Position numbers and translations under genes: made by a program. A stretch of 64,000 nucleotides of DNA from an uncultured bacterium (GTDB lineage Bacteria > Cyanobacteriota > Vampirovibrionia > Gastranaerophilales > Gastranaerophilaceae): NCBI GenBank assembly GCA_947073645.1, contig CAMTMK010000005.1, positions 1-64,000 on the forward strand. The letters run 5' to 3'. Within the stretch, counting starts at the first letter, position 1; every line of letters starts with the position of its first letter. The notes under the pieces are model-generated. The model ran no database searches. It saw only the letters and a list, made by a program, of their open reading frames with translations, and was not told the DNA's origin. Shown in pieces: positions 42,721-52,836 of the stretch.

Positions 42721-43296
42721 ATGAATAAAATTACAAAAGCTGAACTGGCACGGCGTTTTAATGTTAATCAATCGAGAATTAATGCGCTTCTTAACGATAA
42801 AATTTTTGAAACCGAAGATGGTTTGATAGATTTAGATGATGCCAGAAATCAAGAATATATTGAATTGCGAAAAAAAACAGTTCCGAAATACACTGGTATT
42901 CCTTTAAAAGAAGAGCTAATAGATAGTGATGATGTTGAAGATGAAAAACTTGTAAAAGAGAATTGTTCTCAAAATAACAATGATATATTATATGAACAAA
43001 AGGTTTTTAAATATCAGCAAGAAAATGAGTTACTGAGAATTAAACTGTTAAAAGAAAAGAAAGAATTAATTGATACTAAACTTTTACAGCAAATTTTAAT
43101 GCAGTCTTATGAATATTTTTTTAATCTATTAATGGAAGTTCCATACGATATTATTGATGAACTTCGTGACATTATTCTTACAAATTCTAATCAGAATAAT
43201 GAAGACTTGCATTTTTTAATAAAAACAAATAAAGAAAAAATTTATGTAAAGGGACTTGAAGCCACAAGAGAAGCAATTAAGAAAATATATGAATGA
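42721..43296 (+). CDS. Terminase small subunit-like protein (Nu1 type)
   Basis: The product has 191 residues. The N-terminal winged-helix-like DNA-binding segment (TKAELARRFNVNQSRINALL) matches Nu1-type small terminases. The helical C-terminal half should bind the large subunit. It overlaps the terminase large gene by 8 bases. Confidence 0.75.
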   Translation: MNKITKAELARRFNVNQSRINALLNDKIFETEDGLIDLDDARNQEYIELRKKTVPKYTGIPLKEELIDSDDVEDEKLVKENCSQNNNDILYEQKVFKYQQENELLRIKLLKEKKELIDTKLLQQILMQSYEYFFNLLMEVPYDIIDELRDIILTNSNQNNEDLHFLIKTNKEKIYVKGLEATREAIKKIYE

Positions 43297-45211
43297 AAAT
43301 GTTATCCAAATAGATAAAGTTATCGATTATGCTCTAAAGTTTTCTAAAAAGGATGTTTTTCAAAAGGTTTCTGAATGGGCTGAGCAAAATAGAGTATTAT
43401 CCTCAAAAGTGGCTAAGAAAAGCGGTCCATTTTCTTTTGATTATACACCTTATACCAGGGAGATAGCTGATTGCTTTTCGAAAAATAGTATTATTCGTGA
43501 AGTAGCTGTGATGAAGGGAGTGCAACTCGGTTTTACTACTTCTATATATGACAATACGATTGGTTATAGTATTGAAAACAATCCTTCTCCAATGATGATT
43601 GTTTCAGCAGATAAAGCATTGTTGAAGGATTATAAAAAAGTAAAGCTGGATGACTTAATTGATAATTCTGGTTTGCGCGATAGAATTGTTGCTGATACTG
43701 GGAATCGAAATAGCAGACGCCAAGGTGATACTGCTACAATGGTTGAATTTGCGGGTGGTTTTTTAAGGCTTGCAGGTTCTCATAATGCAAATGATTTAAA
43801 ATCATTTCCTATAAAAATATTGCTTTTAGATGAATTAGATGGATACCCCGAAGAAATTAAAGGTGAAGGGAATCCTATAAAACTTGTAGTTGCTCGTACT
43901 GACTCTTTTGGGAAGGATAAGAAAATAGGTTATATTTCAACTCCTACGCTTGCTCATAGTAGTCATATTGCTGAATATTATGAAAAGGGCGACAAACGAA
44001 AATATTATGTGCCATGTCCATTTTGTGGTGAAATGCAGGAACTTGTATTTTATGAAAAAAATGGTGGTCTATATTCTGATGATAAAGGTATATTAAAAGA
44101 TGGTGTTATTCACAAGCCTTATGGTATAGTGTTTAACGCGACTGAATGCAGAGCTGGTGATTACAATTCAGTAGGTTATAAGTGTAAACATTGTGGCGAG
44201 GTTGCTAATGAACATCATAAATCTTTAATGATAAGTAGGGGTTCATGGCGTGCTACAGCAAAAAGTAAAATCCCGTTTTATCGTTCTTACCATATTTCTG
44301 CTCTTTATTCACCTTCTAAGGAATGGTGGGAAATTGTAAGAGATTTTATTGATGCAGGTAATGATCCTGCAAAATTGAAGGTTTTTTACAATCTTGATTT
44401 GGGGCTTCCTTTTAATGATACGACTGCAGGTGTAAATGCAGCTTCTATTCATAAATTGCGTGATGGTAGTATTAGCAATAATGTATTACCTGAAGGTGCA
44501 TTATTCTTAACTGCTGCTGTTGATGTTCAAGATGATAGACTTGAAGTTGAGATAAAAGCCTGGGGAGATAGATTCCGAAATTGGGGTATTGATCACCGTA
44601 TTATTAAAGGTAATACAAGTGATGCTGCAGACCCTTGTTGGGAAGAACTTTTGTATATTAAAGATGAAATGTGGAGTGGTAAACAAATTACCTATATGCT
44701 TATTGACTCTGGGGACGGGGAAAAGACTGATTTGGTCTATAGGCTCTGTGCTGATTATGGTGAAGGGATTATCTTCCCGCTTAAAGGACTTGCTTCAACA
44801 GTAAGAACTAAAGAAAAGTATAAAATAGTTAATTTGATGCCTGAATATGATTTGCAGCTTGTTGAAATATATGTTGATTCGTATAAAAATCAACTTGCAA
44901 GGTGGTTTAATCAAGAGTGGCGTGATAGTGATAGTGATTATCCTGACGGTTGGGTGTCTTTGGCTTCAGGGTATTCTGATTCTTATTTGAGGCAGTTGAC
45001 AGCTGAACATAGAGTGAAAGAGGTATCAGATACTGGGTTTGTTACTATCCGTTGGGTTAATAAAGGGCGTAGAAATGAAGCATTTGACTTGAATGTGTAT
45101 AATTTATGCTGCGCGGAAATATTTATCAATGAATATTCACGTAAGGTTTTAAGACTTGACGCATCAAGTCCTATGTTGACATTTGAAGATTTGAAGAAAG
45201 AGGCTGCATAA
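43289..45211 (+). CDS. Terminase large subunit, GpA family
   Basis: The product has 640 residues from ATG 43289, chosen over an upstream TTG inside the previous gene. Walker A-like KGVQLGFTTS (76-85), Walker B LLLDELDGYP (178-187), a Cys4 zinc-like pair (CPFCGE...CKHCGE) and the nuclease segment TAAVDVQDDRLEVE. GpA terminases cut at cos sites and pump DNA into the prohead. The gpW-like gene begins on its last base. Confidence 0.92.
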   Translation: MNENVIQIDKVIDYALKFSKKDVFQKVSEWAEQNRVLSSKVAKKSGPFSFDYTPYTREIADCFSKNSIIREVAVMKGVQLGFTTSIYDNTIGYSIENNPSPMMIVSADKALLKDYKKVKLDDLIDNSGLRDRIVADTGNRNSRRQGDTATMVEFAGGFLRLAGSHNANDLKSFPIKILLLDELDGYPEEIKGEGNPIKLVVARTDSFGKDKKIGYISTPTLAHSSHIAEYYEKGDKRKYYVPCPFCGEMQELVFYEKNGGLYSDDKGILKDGVIHKPYGIVFNATECRAGDYNSVGYKCKHCGEVANEHHKSLMISRGSWRATAKSKIPFYRSYHISALYSPSKEWWEIVRDFIDAGNDPAKLKVFYNLDLGLPFNDTTAGVNAASIHKLRDGSISNNVLPEGALFLTAAVDVQDDRLEVEIKAWGDRFRNWGIDHRIIKGNTSDAADPCWEELLYIKDEMWSGKQITYMLIDSGDGEKTDLVYRLCADYGEGIIFPLKGLASTVRTKEKYKIVNLMPEYDLQLVEIYVDSYKNQLARWFNQEWRDSDSDYPDGWVSLASGYSDSYLRQLTAEHRVKEVSDTGFVTIRWVNKGRRNEAFDLNVYNLCCAEIFINEYSRKVLRLDASSPMLTFEDLKKEAA

Positions 45212-45483
45212 TGAATGAGTTTGATAATATAGACTGGTTAGCTGAAAATATTAAAAATATTAAAGCAGCAATATCAAAAGCTATTGTAAGTGGTGGTGTA
45301 GTACAATATTCGTTAAATTCGGGTCAAGGGTCAACTTCTGTCCGACGTGCTACATTAGCCGAATTGACACAACAGCTTCGAGAAATGCAATATCTTTATA
45401 ATGAAGCGATAGAGAATTGTACAGGTTCAAATATTAATGTAATGAGGACATATAATAATGCAAATAGATTTTTCAGCCGTTAA
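45211..45483 (+). CDS. Head-tail joining protein, gpW-like
   Basis: The product has 90 residues. Position between gpA and portal, size, and the helical outline with STSVRRATLAELTQQLREMQ fit the lambda gpW family. It overlaps the portal start by 26 bases. Confidence 0.7.
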   Translation: MNEFDNIDWLAENIKNIKAAISKAIVSGGVVQYSLNSGQGSTSVRRATLAELTQQLREMQYLYNEAIENCTGSNINVMRTYNNANRFFSR

Positions 45484-47041
45484 TATATTTAAAAAACGGA
45501 AACAGAGTAATAACATAGAAATGCATTCTCGCGGAGTTGCTTATACTATGAATCAGTTTTTTAACGGTGAAAAAGATGTTTTTGGAATGCCTCCAGCTTA
45601 TGATTATAATGTTGATTATTATACAATGGCAACTCATGCAAATAATTTATATATTACTAATGAGTTTGTAGAATTAGCTGTAAATAGATTTGTCCAATTT
45701 ATGGTTGGATATGGATTAGATTTGTATCCAACACCTAAGAAGAAATTTTTACAACGAAAATTTAATGTAACGCTCCCAAAAGATTTTATAGATAATGTAA
45801 AAGATTTGTGGGAATTATTTTGTTCTGAAGCTGATATTTCTTCTAATAAACAGTGGACACTTCATCAGATAATGTTTATTGCTGCTATAAACGCTTATGT
45901 ATCAGGTGATGTGCTTATAGTTAGAAGGGTTGTTGATGGGCAGTTTGAGATTCAACTTATTGATGGTAGGAACGTTAAATCAACAAAATTTTCACCAGAA
46001 AATTCTGAGAATAAAATAATAAATGGCGTAGAAGTAAATAAAAAAGGTGAGCATATTGCTTATTATGTCCAAGAAGATGACGGGACTGAAACTCGTATAC
46101 AAGCAAGAGATGAGGAAGGTCATTTATATGCTTGGCTTTGCTATGCTTCTTATCATAGGTTAGGCTCTACTAGAGGGTATTCTCCACTCGGTTCAATTAT
46201 GCAAAAGCTCAATCAAATTGGAGAATTTACTGAAAGCGAGGTATTATCTGCCAATATTAGTGCTAAGTTTGTTGCAACTATTGACCAAGATGAAACTTCT
46301 ACTGGTGTAAATCCTACTGCTAAAATGATAGGAACTTCAAATAGAGTTGGAAATCAAATAAAAGAGTTACCAGCAGATGATAAAAATCCTATTGAAAAAA
46401 TAGTAACTGGGTTACGGAGAATGACTAATGGTATTGTAATGCACATGCCTAGGGGGCAAAAACTAAATACATACAAAACAGATCACCCAAATGTAAATTT
46501 CGGTAATTTTCTTGATACAAATATGCAATATATTACTGCAAGTAAAAATTTACCTTATGAAGTGGCATTAATGAAGTTTCAAAGTAATTTTTCAGCATCT
46601 CGTGCAGCAATGAAAATGTTTGAGTTTCTTGTGGCTATTTCTCGTCAATTTATTTGTGTTAATGGCTTTTATAAGCCTATGTATGAAGGCTTTTTTGAAC
46701 TTGAGGTGTTAAAAGGTAATTTAGATGCTCCTAAGTTTCTTGAATTAAGAAAAAGAAAAGGTTATGCGGATAACGCTTATCTTATGTGTAAATTTATAGG
46801 CGCTCCAATTCCTCATATTGATCCAGTAAAAGAAGTTAATGCTGTTGTAACTAAACTGAAAAATGGTTTGACAACTTTTGAAACAGCGCTGCAGGAACTT
46901 GGTAGTAAAACCGATTTTAATACAATGTGTGAGCAATTGAAAAAAGAAATGGATGTTATAAAAGGTTGTGGCATTCAAATTGGTGAACTTACTGAAATTT
47001 TAGATGACGATGATAATGGAAAGGATAAAGATGATGAGTGA
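45458..47041 (+). CDS. Portal protein, lambda gpB family
   Basis: The product has 527 residues. Lambda-type portal features include HSRGVAYTMNQF near the N-terminus and the ASKNLPYEVALMKFQSNFSASRAA block (split by a few residues) near 370. It forms the dodecameric DNA channel at one capsid vertex. GAGGA lies before the ATG. Confidence 0.9.
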   Translation: MQIDFSAVNIFKKRKQSNNIEMHSRGVAYTMNQFFNGEKDVFGMPPAYDYNVDYYTMATHANNLYITNEFVELAVNRFVQFMVGYGLDLYPTPKKKFLQRKFNVTLPKDFIDNVKDLWELFCSEADISSNKQWTLHQIMFIAAINAYVSGDVLIVRRVVDGQFEIQLIDGRNVKSTKFSPENSENKIINGVEVNKKGEHIAYYVQEDDGTETRIQARDEEGHLYAWLCYASYHRLGSTRGYSPLGSIMQKLNQIGEFTESEVLSANISAKFVATIDQDETSTGVNPTAKMIGTSNRVGNQIKELPADDKNPIEKIVTGLRRMTNGIVMHMPRGQKLNTYKTDHPNVNFGNFLDTNMQYITASKNLPYEVALMKFQSNFSASRAAMKMFEFLVAISRQFICVNGFYKPMYEGFFELEVLKGNLDAPKFLELRKRKGYADNAYLMCKFIGAPIPHIDPVKEVNAVVTKLKNGLTTFETALQELGSKTDFNTMCEQLKKEMDVIKGCGIQIGELTEILDDDDNGKDKDDE

Positions 47042-47393
47042 AGAAAGTTTACAAGTGAAAGATTTACCAGATGCGGAAAAACAGGCTATTTTTGAAAGTT
47101 TTAAACAGCTACATTTAAGTGGCAGTCCTTTAAAAATGGAAGTTAATGCAGCTAAAGAGCTAATTGCTAAAAAACAACAGGAAAATATTGAAGCAAAAGG
47201 TGAAACTGTAATTGTTAATAATCCCGTCGAAATTTTAACAACCCAAGAAACACAAGAAGCACAAGAAAATGTACAAACTACTGAAGGTGTTATTGAACAA
47301 ACTGCTAAAGAATCGGACGGTAAATGTATAATTTGCCATAGTCCAGTGTATGACGGTATTTGTTCTGGTTGTAAAACTAGATTTAGGGGGTAG
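47034..47393 (+). CDS. Small phage protein with C-terminal zinc ribbon
   Basis: The product has 119 residues from ATG 47034 (GGAAAGGA before it). The N-terminal part is helical. The last 20 residues have CIICHSPVYDGICSGCKT, a compact CXXC...CXXC ribbon. It lies between portal and protease, where lambda has no equivalent. Function unknown. Confidence 0.6.
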   Translation: MSEESLQVKDLPDAEKQAIFESFKQLHLSGSPLKMEVNAAKELIAKKQQENIEAKGETVIVNNPVEILTTQETQEAQENVQTTEGVIEQTAKESDGKCIICHSPVYDGICSGCKTRFRG

Positions 47394-47395
47394 AA

Positions 47396-48451
47396 ATGGC
47401 TATTAATATTAGAGGTGAAATTGGGTGGGATGTGCTTGCTCGAGATATTGAACGACAGTTGAATTTTGCAAGTGGTGATATTGAAATTGTTATTGATTCT
47501 CCGGGTGGTTCAGTTTTTGAGGGTATTTCTATTGCAGATGCTATAAGAAATTATAAAAAAGGTAATGTAACGGTTAAAGTTATTTTTGCAGCATCAATGG
47601 CTACTTATATTTCTATGTTTGGCCAAAAACTTGTTTTTAATGCAGATTCATCTTTTATGATACATAATCCTTCAACGATTGCTTGGGGTGATTATCGTGA
47701 AATGGAAAGTTGTCATAGTTTGCTTCATAAATTAACTGATATGTTTCGTAAGCAGTATTCGAGTTTTACTGGTAAATCTTATGAAGATATTAAAGATGCT
47801 ATGGATGCGGAAACTTGGTATATAGGAAAAGATGACTTAATGATGTGGGGTGATGTTTTAGAACCTGATAAGGATGTGACTTTAGACCCAGAAATTATCA
47901 AAGCTTGTGCGAGTGAAAAAATTACTAAGCTTAATGCAAAAATGACTAATGATTATGTTAAGGCGGATTTGGAAAAAGTTGCTAAAATGCTTGTTTTGCC
48001 AAGTTCAATTAACATGTCAAGTTCAAATAATAACAGTACTCGTTTAAAAAGACAGGAGGAAAAAATGGATTTAAACGAATTAAAAAGTAAGTATCCTGAT
48101 TTATACAATCAGGTAAAAAATGAAGGCTATCAAGACGGTTTGAAAGCGGGAGTTGACACTGAGAGAAAAAGAGTTCAGGATCATATGCAATTTGCTGACA
48201 TTGATAGTGCGAAAGATTTAGTTAATGATGCAATTAAAGATGGGACCCCTTTTGCTGATATGTTTGCAAAATATACACGTCTTTCTTTAAATACTCAGGA
48301 AGTACAAAACATGCAGGCAAATTCTCCTAACGATGTTAATCCTGGTGAAGCTAATCAACTTCATACAGGTGGTATGTCTGCTCAAGATAAAGCTATTATA
48401 GATGAGATTGAAAAAGGACTCTCTTCTATTGGATTATGGGAGGTTAAATAA
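47396..48451 (+). CDS. ClpP-type prohead protease fused to scaffold
   Basis: The product has 351 residues. The protease domain (1-200) has the oxyanion-side DSPGGSV (34-40), nucleophile Ser67 in AASMATYI and His90 in MIHNPS. The C-terminal 128 residues are helical and acidic, as in scaffold tails. The same frame contains an internal start for a free scaffold. This is the lambda gpC arrangement. Confidence 0.88.
   Translation: MAINIRGEIGWDVLARDIERQLNFASGDIEIVIDSPGGSVFEGISIADAIRNYKKGNVTVKVIFAASMATYISMFGQKLVFNADSSFMIHNPSTIAWGDYREMESCHSLLHKLTDMFRKQYSSFTGKSYEDIKDAMDAETWYIGKDDLMMWGDVLEPDKDVTLDPEIIKACASEKITKLNAKMTNDYVKADLEKVAKMLVLPSSINMSSSNNNSTRLKRQEEKMDLNELKSKYPDLYNQVKNEGYQDGLKAGVDTERKRVQDHMQFADIDSAKDLVNDAIKDGTPFADMFAKYTRLSLNTQEVQNMQANSPNDVNPGEANQLHTGGMSAQDKAIIDEIEKGLSSIGLWEVK
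48065..48451 (+). CDS. Nested scaffold protein (internal start in protease gene)
   Basis: AGGAGG (48054-48059) lies 5 bases before ATG 48065, in frame with the protease gene, giving a 128-residue helical protein that begins MDLNELKSKYPDLYNQ. The arrangement equals lambda Nu3 inside C. Confidence 0.8.
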   Translation: MDLNELKSKYPDLYNQVKNEGYQDGLKAGVDTERKRVQDHMQFADIDSAKDLVNDAIKDGTPFADMFAKYTRLSLNTQEVQNMQANSPNDVNPGEANQLHTGGMSAQDKAIIDEIEKGLSSIGLWEVK

Positions 48452-48807
48452 TGGAAGCGATTATAAGAGGGACTTTTATTGAAAAAACAGTGACAGTTGA
48501 AGCTTCGACTGTTTTAAAAGAAGATACTGTTTTAGGTGAAGTTACGGCTACACAAAATTTACGAGCGTATAAGTCTGATGCAAATGATGGAAGCGAAGAA
48601 CCTTGTTATATTTTGCCTTGTGAATTAAAGAATGATGACGCTGATTCTGCAAAAGAATTTAAAAATGTTAGAGTTTTAGCATATGGTGATGTAGATGCTG
48701 GTAAATTAAAACTTGCAAAAAGCGATGATGCTGTTGCTGCAATTACAACAAAGCTTAAAAATAATGGGATTTTAGCATTAAATATACAAGATGGAATAGG
48801 AGTGTAA
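48451..48807 (+). CDS. Head decoration protein, gpD-like
   Basis: The product has 118 residues. The position after the scaffold, the size and the ASTVLKEDTVLGEVTA opening match lambda gpD, which trimerises on the expanded capsid to stabilise it. Confidence 0.85.
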   Translation: MEAIIRGTFIEKTVTVEASTVLKEDTVLGEVTATQNLRAYKSDANDGSEEPCYILPCELKNDDADSAKEFKNVRVLAYGDVDAGKLKLAKSDDAVAAITTKLKNNGILALNIQDGIGV

Positions 48808-48810
48808 TAT

Positions 48811-49869
48811 ATGGTAGTAGAATTGAATAAATATTTTGCAGGCGGGTTTGAAAAACGTAAAAAACCTGCTCAATTTTTTACAAATTTGTGTAGAAAAGAA
48901 TTTGCTTTAGAAGGTACAGTAAAATTTGATAAAAGGGATGTTTTTCCTCTTGTATCTGTAAATATTCAAAGTGGTACAGGTGGACGTTGGCATAACCTTG
49001 ATAAGTATAATGCAGAAGAGTATACAATTCCCGAATACAATGACGGTTCGACTCTTGGTGAAAATTTTTATAAAAAACGTGCTTTTGGACAGCACGAATA
49101 TGCACGTAAAGCTGTAAAGGCTGTTGATATTATCGCACGTAATCAAGGAATCTTGTCTGAATGGCAGCGTAATGCACAAGAAAAACAAGTTGTAGATGCT
49201 TTGTTGACTGGTAAAATAAAACTAGTAAATGGTGATGAAATCGATTTTAAGAAAAAAGCTTCACATTCATTAACGTCTTCAAAAAAATTCTCTGAAACTG
49301 GTGCTAAACCTTTATCGGAAGTAGAAAAAGCTATTCAGGTAATTCTTGATGATGGTAAACCTGCTACAAGCGACTTTCATTATATTATGAATTCATCTGA
49401 TATTAATGATTTTATAAGTAATGATGAAGTGCAAAAGGCTGCTAAAAAGCTTGATGGTATTGATAGAGTTGCAATTGGAATGCCTGAAGAAAAAGCTTTT
49501 GGTGCAAGTTTAATGGGTAAATTTGCTACAGGTGGTACGAATGTCTATCTTTGGGGTGTAAATACTAAGTATCAAGTCCCTATGGGATTTGGGTTTGCAG
49601 GGGAAGGTACACAGCAATTCTTTTTGCCAAAGGGTAAATCAATTGTTATTCCAACTAATCCGCAGTTTGTAATGTATTATGGTGGATTAATGCCTTGTGC
49701 GCCAGATCAAGATCCTCTTTATATGCAGCCTTTAGAAGAAGAACAAATCGCATATCAATATGTTGTATGTGAAAAAGGCTGCTCAAGCATTGAATACGGT
49801 GTTAAAATGGCTCCTCTGTTTGTTCCTGAAAATGGCGATGATTACGCATCTATTGAAGGAATTTCTTAA
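48811..49869 (+). CDS. Major capsid protein, gpE-like
   Basis: The product has 352 residues, the usual size for lambda-type gpE with an HK97 fold. Follows the decoration protein by 3 bases. The middle segment HYIMNSSDINDFIS and the GGTNVYLWGVNTKYQVPMG block fit the family. Confidence 0.88.
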   Translation: MVVELNKYFAGGFEKRKKPAQFFTNLCRKEFALEGTVKFDKRDVFPLVSVNIQSGTGGRWHNLDKYNAEEYTIPEYNDGSTLGENFYKKRAFGQHEYARKAVKAVDIIARNQGILSEWQRNAQEKQVVDALLTGKIKLVNGDEIDFKKKASHSLTSSKKFSETGAKPLSEVEKAIQVILDDGKPATSDFHYIMNSSDINDFISNDEVQKAAKKLDGIDRVAIGMPEEKAFGASLMGKFATGGTNVYLWGVNTKYQVPMGFGFAGEGTQQFFLPKGKSIVIPTNPQFVMYYGGLMPCAPDQDPLYMQPLEEEQIAYQYVVCEKGCSSIEYGVKMAPLFVPENGDDYASIEGIS

Positions 49870-49871
49870 AA

Positions 49872-50327
49872 ATGGATGGCTTTGAAATGTTAGAATTTGA
49901 TAAACAGACCATTATTGATGATGGTCTGTTTTCAACAAAATGTATTTTGTATAATCCTGACGGCAGGATTCAGGGTAAAGGCGCTACACTATCTTTAAAT
50001 GATGCTAATTTTAACCCTCAAGATAGTTTATATTGCTTTTCGCCTTTTATTGGTCTTGATATAAGTACTGATACAGGGCTTGGTATTTTTGCAGATAGAG
50101 CAGAGATTACCTTAAATATGTCAAGTGTTAAAATCGGCATTGTTGAAAAGGGATGGATAATTGAAGTTTATTTTCCTTCTATTAGAAAGTGGCAAAAGTT
50201 CAAATGTGAATTTGTCGCAATAGACAGAATGATGGGAATTTATCTTATTAAGCCATCTCTAGTTGAAGAGAAAGTTGGCAACGTAAATAATTTAAGAGTT
50301 GGGGGATTAGGTGAATTCAATATTTGA
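49872..50327 (+). CDS. Head-tail connector-type protein, unknown
   Basis: The product has 151 residues, predicted mostly beta. By position (between capsid and sheath) it is likely a head completion or stopper protein. No sequence family recognised. It overlaps the next gene by 17 bases. Confidence 0.55.
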   Translation: MDGFEMLEFDKQTIIDDGLFSTKCILYNPDGRIQGKGATLSLNDANFNPQDSLYCFSPFIGLDISTDTGLGIFADRAEITLNMSSVKIGIVEKGWIIEVYFPSIRKWQKFKCEFVAIDRMMGIYLIKPSLVEEKVGNVNNLRVGGLGEFNI

Positions 50328-50964
50328 TAACTTAATTACTCCTGATATAAGGACATTTGCAGTTGATTTGCTGGCTGAAATACTTGTTTGTGAGCTTGAA
50401 AATCAAATTAAGATTGCAAAAACTGCAGGTAAAAATGAAGCTTGGATAGATAAAAATATTTATTTTAATGTTAAAAATCACGAATTTCGCAGTGCGGATA
50501 TTTCAGAAATGCCTTGTGTTTATATTTGGTTTGACAGAACTGATTATGAAAAAAAACAAACTATGACAAAATTGCCATCTGTTAATCAACTTGTTATTGA
50601 GTTGTTTGCATGTGGGCAGAATAAATTAGATGATAGCGGTAATATTATATTAAGTGCGGATGCATCAGCTGATTATAGACTTGAATATCTTCAGGCGCAA
50701 GTTAAACAGATTCTTATGAGTGAGGAAGCTGAAAATCTCAGATGTCGTGCAGGGTTGTCTTCAACGATTATAAAATCTGTTGAACGTACATATTATCCAG
50801 AAAAGGATAATATTGCTGACAGTGTTATGTCAAGTAAGATTATTTTTGAAATCGAATTTGATGAAAAAACAAAATATCTTTCTGGCAGAGAGATAAAAGA
50901 ATTGTATATAACAAATAATATCAGAGATGAGTTTGTTTCATTTTTGATAAAAGAATTGAATTAA
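50311..50964 (+). CDS. Tail completion/terminator-type protein, unknown
   Basis: The product has 217 residues from a GTG with GGGGGA before it. Mixed alpha/beta. Its position immediately before the sheath gene is where contractile phages keep their tail terminator. Assignment by position only. Confidence 0.5.
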   Translation: MNSIFDNLITPDIRTFAVDLLAEILVCELENQIKIAKTAGKNEAWIDKNIYFNVKNHEFRSADISEMPCVYIWFDRTDYEKKQTMTKLPSVNQLVIELFACGQNKLDDSGNIILSADASADYRLEYLQAQVKQILMSEEAENLRCRAGLSSTIIKSVERTYYPEKDNIADSVMSSKIIFEIEFDEKTKYLSGREIKELYITNNIRDEFVSFLIKELN

Positions 50965-50975
50965 AAGGAGGATAA

Positions 50976-52832
50976 ATGGTCGTTAAATCGATTAAGACTG
51001 ATGCAAGAGCATCAGCTACAGGTGTGTCTTTTTATCAAAGGGCACAGCAAGAAGGTGCATATCTTCGACCTGAAAAAATATTGTTTATTGGAAATTATCA
51101 AACAGGAAAAAATATTGAAAAAAATGTTATTTATTCAGGTTCTGGGAATTCTGATGATGTAGGAACTATGATGGGGTTTGGTTCACCATTGCATAGAATG
51201 GCATTAAAAGCTTTTCCTTTGGATGGTAGCGGAGCAAATGTTGAAACATATTTCTTGCCTCTACCTGAAGCTTCAAGTGGTGTAAAACATAAGGTAAATA
51301 TGTCTGTAGCGGGAACGGCTATATTAAATGCAACTTTATATTTAAGATATAAAGAGCAAGTTTTTGAAGCAGCAGCAGATTTGGCTTCTAAAGTAGCTAC
51401 GATTGCACATAATAACCCTGCTCTGGATCCAAAGGGAACTAAATTAAATTCATTTAATTATGAGAAAATTCCTTTTACATTAAAAAAGGGGGCAAAAGGT
51501 AGGGAAATTCTTGATACAATAAAAGAAACTCTTGATGAATATGTGGAAATCCCTTTTACTGTATCGGTAACGGATACAGCTTCTGCAAAAGCTGCAAAAC
51601 TTATTTCTTCAGCAGCTGTTGATTGTACAACATTATCGGCAGAAGATTATGTAGTTGCATATTCTGTTGACGGAGGTGAACGTAAAGAAATTAAAATTGG
51701 AGCTTTACCTGCAGAAACTGCTGATGATATTGTAAGTGTATTGGCTGCAAAATTAACTGATATTACTGTTTCTGCTACGAATTCAAATGATGCAGTATCT
51801 AGATATATCTTAACATCTGCTGCAACTGGTACGGCTTCAAAAATTCAAATTTTAGAACCTTCTGAGGGTACAGATTTATTTGCTGTATTAAACTTATCGG
51901 GCATCGCAGTGGGCAGTGGAGTTCCTGCCTTAGTTTTTGAATCAAAAGTCAAAGGTGAAACTGCAAAGTTTGAAATTGATATTGTTGATTCTGAATATAA
52001 AGCTGTATATCTTGATGATTATGGTGTTGAGTTTTTGACTTCAATTGAAGAAGAGGGCACTGGATTTGTTAAGATAGATGATTATCTTGAAGATATAGGA
52101 CAGGAATTAGGTATTACAAGAGTTTGCTCTCAATTTAGTGATGATAATGCGCTTGATGCAATGAAAGAATACTTTACAGGGTGGCGTGAACCTAAATTGG
52201 CTCAATATGTTGTTTGTTATACAGCTAAAGAATTCCCTGAAAATAAACTTAACAAAGGTACAGTAGATATTGATGCACTTATTGCTTTTGGTAATAAACG
52301 TAGTGATGATAGTGTAAATATACAAATTTTTGGAGATTATGGCAAGTTAAGAAGTTTAAGTTGGGATTTGCGTGATAAACTTTTAAAGGCTGGTATTCCA
52401 AATCTTGAACCATTGTCAGGCGGTGGTTACGAAATTGGTGATTTATGTACTTTTTTCCATAAAAAAAGTAATAAAAAAACACTTTATAACTATGACAGAG
52501 ATATTTGTTGTATGGGTAATGTTGGTTATTATCTTTTGGCTTGTTTTAAAGAGGCTGGCTGGCAATCTGCAATTATTGTTTCTAATGAAGATAAAACGAC
52601 AAATCCGAGAGTAAAACGACCAATTGATTATGTAGATAAGCTTAATAGTTGTATAAGAGCATTAGGTGAAGCGGGTATTCTTGCAAATGTTGAAAAATCG
52701 GTTGGATTTACTATTGCAGAAATCGATAATACAAATCCAGACAGAATTAATGCAAATACTGCCCCTGATTTATCGGGAGTCAGTAGGATTGTTGATATTA
52801 GTAATGCACTCGGGTTTAATTATGGAGGTTAA
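50976..52832 (+). CDS. Contractile tail sheath protein
   Basis: The product has 618 residues. The C-terminal part is typical of sheaths (ACFKEAGWQSAIIVSNEDK; RPIDYVDKLNSCIRALGEAG). A large insertion at about 195-330 holds beta-rich, Ala/Thr/Ser-rich sequence, likely an extra surface domain. AAAGGAGG precedes the ATG. It makes the virion a myovirus. Confidence 0.88.
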   Translation: MVVKSIKTDARASATGVSFYQRAQQEGAYLRPEKILFIGNYQTGKNIEKNVIYSGSGNSDDVGTMMGFGSPLHRMALKAFPLDGSGANVETYFLPLPEASSGVKHKVNMSVAGTAILNATLYLRYKEQVFEAAADLASKVATIAHNNPALDPKGTKLNSFNYEKIPFTLKKGAKGREILDTIKETLDEYVEIPFTVSVTDTASAKAAKLISSAAVDCTTLSAEDYVVAYSVDGGERKEIKIGALPAETADDIVSVLAAKLTDITVSATNSNDAVSRYILTSAATGTASKIQILEPSEGTDLFAVLNLSGIAVGSGVPALVFESKVKGETAKFEIDIVDSEYKAVYLDDYGVEFLTSIEEEGTGFVKIDDYLEDIGQELGITRVCSQFSDDNALDAMKEYFTGWREPKLAQYVVCYTAKEFPENKLNKGTVDIDALIAFGNKRSDDSVNIQIFGDYGKLRSLSWDLRDKLLKAGIPNLEPLSGGGYEIGDLCTFFHKKSNKKTLYNYDRDICCMGNVGYYLLACFKEAGWQSAIIVSNEDKTTNPRVKRPIDYVDKLNSCIRALGEAGILANVEKSVGFTIAEIDNTNPDRINANTAPDLSGVSRIVDISNALGFNYGG

Positions 52833-52836
52833 ATAA

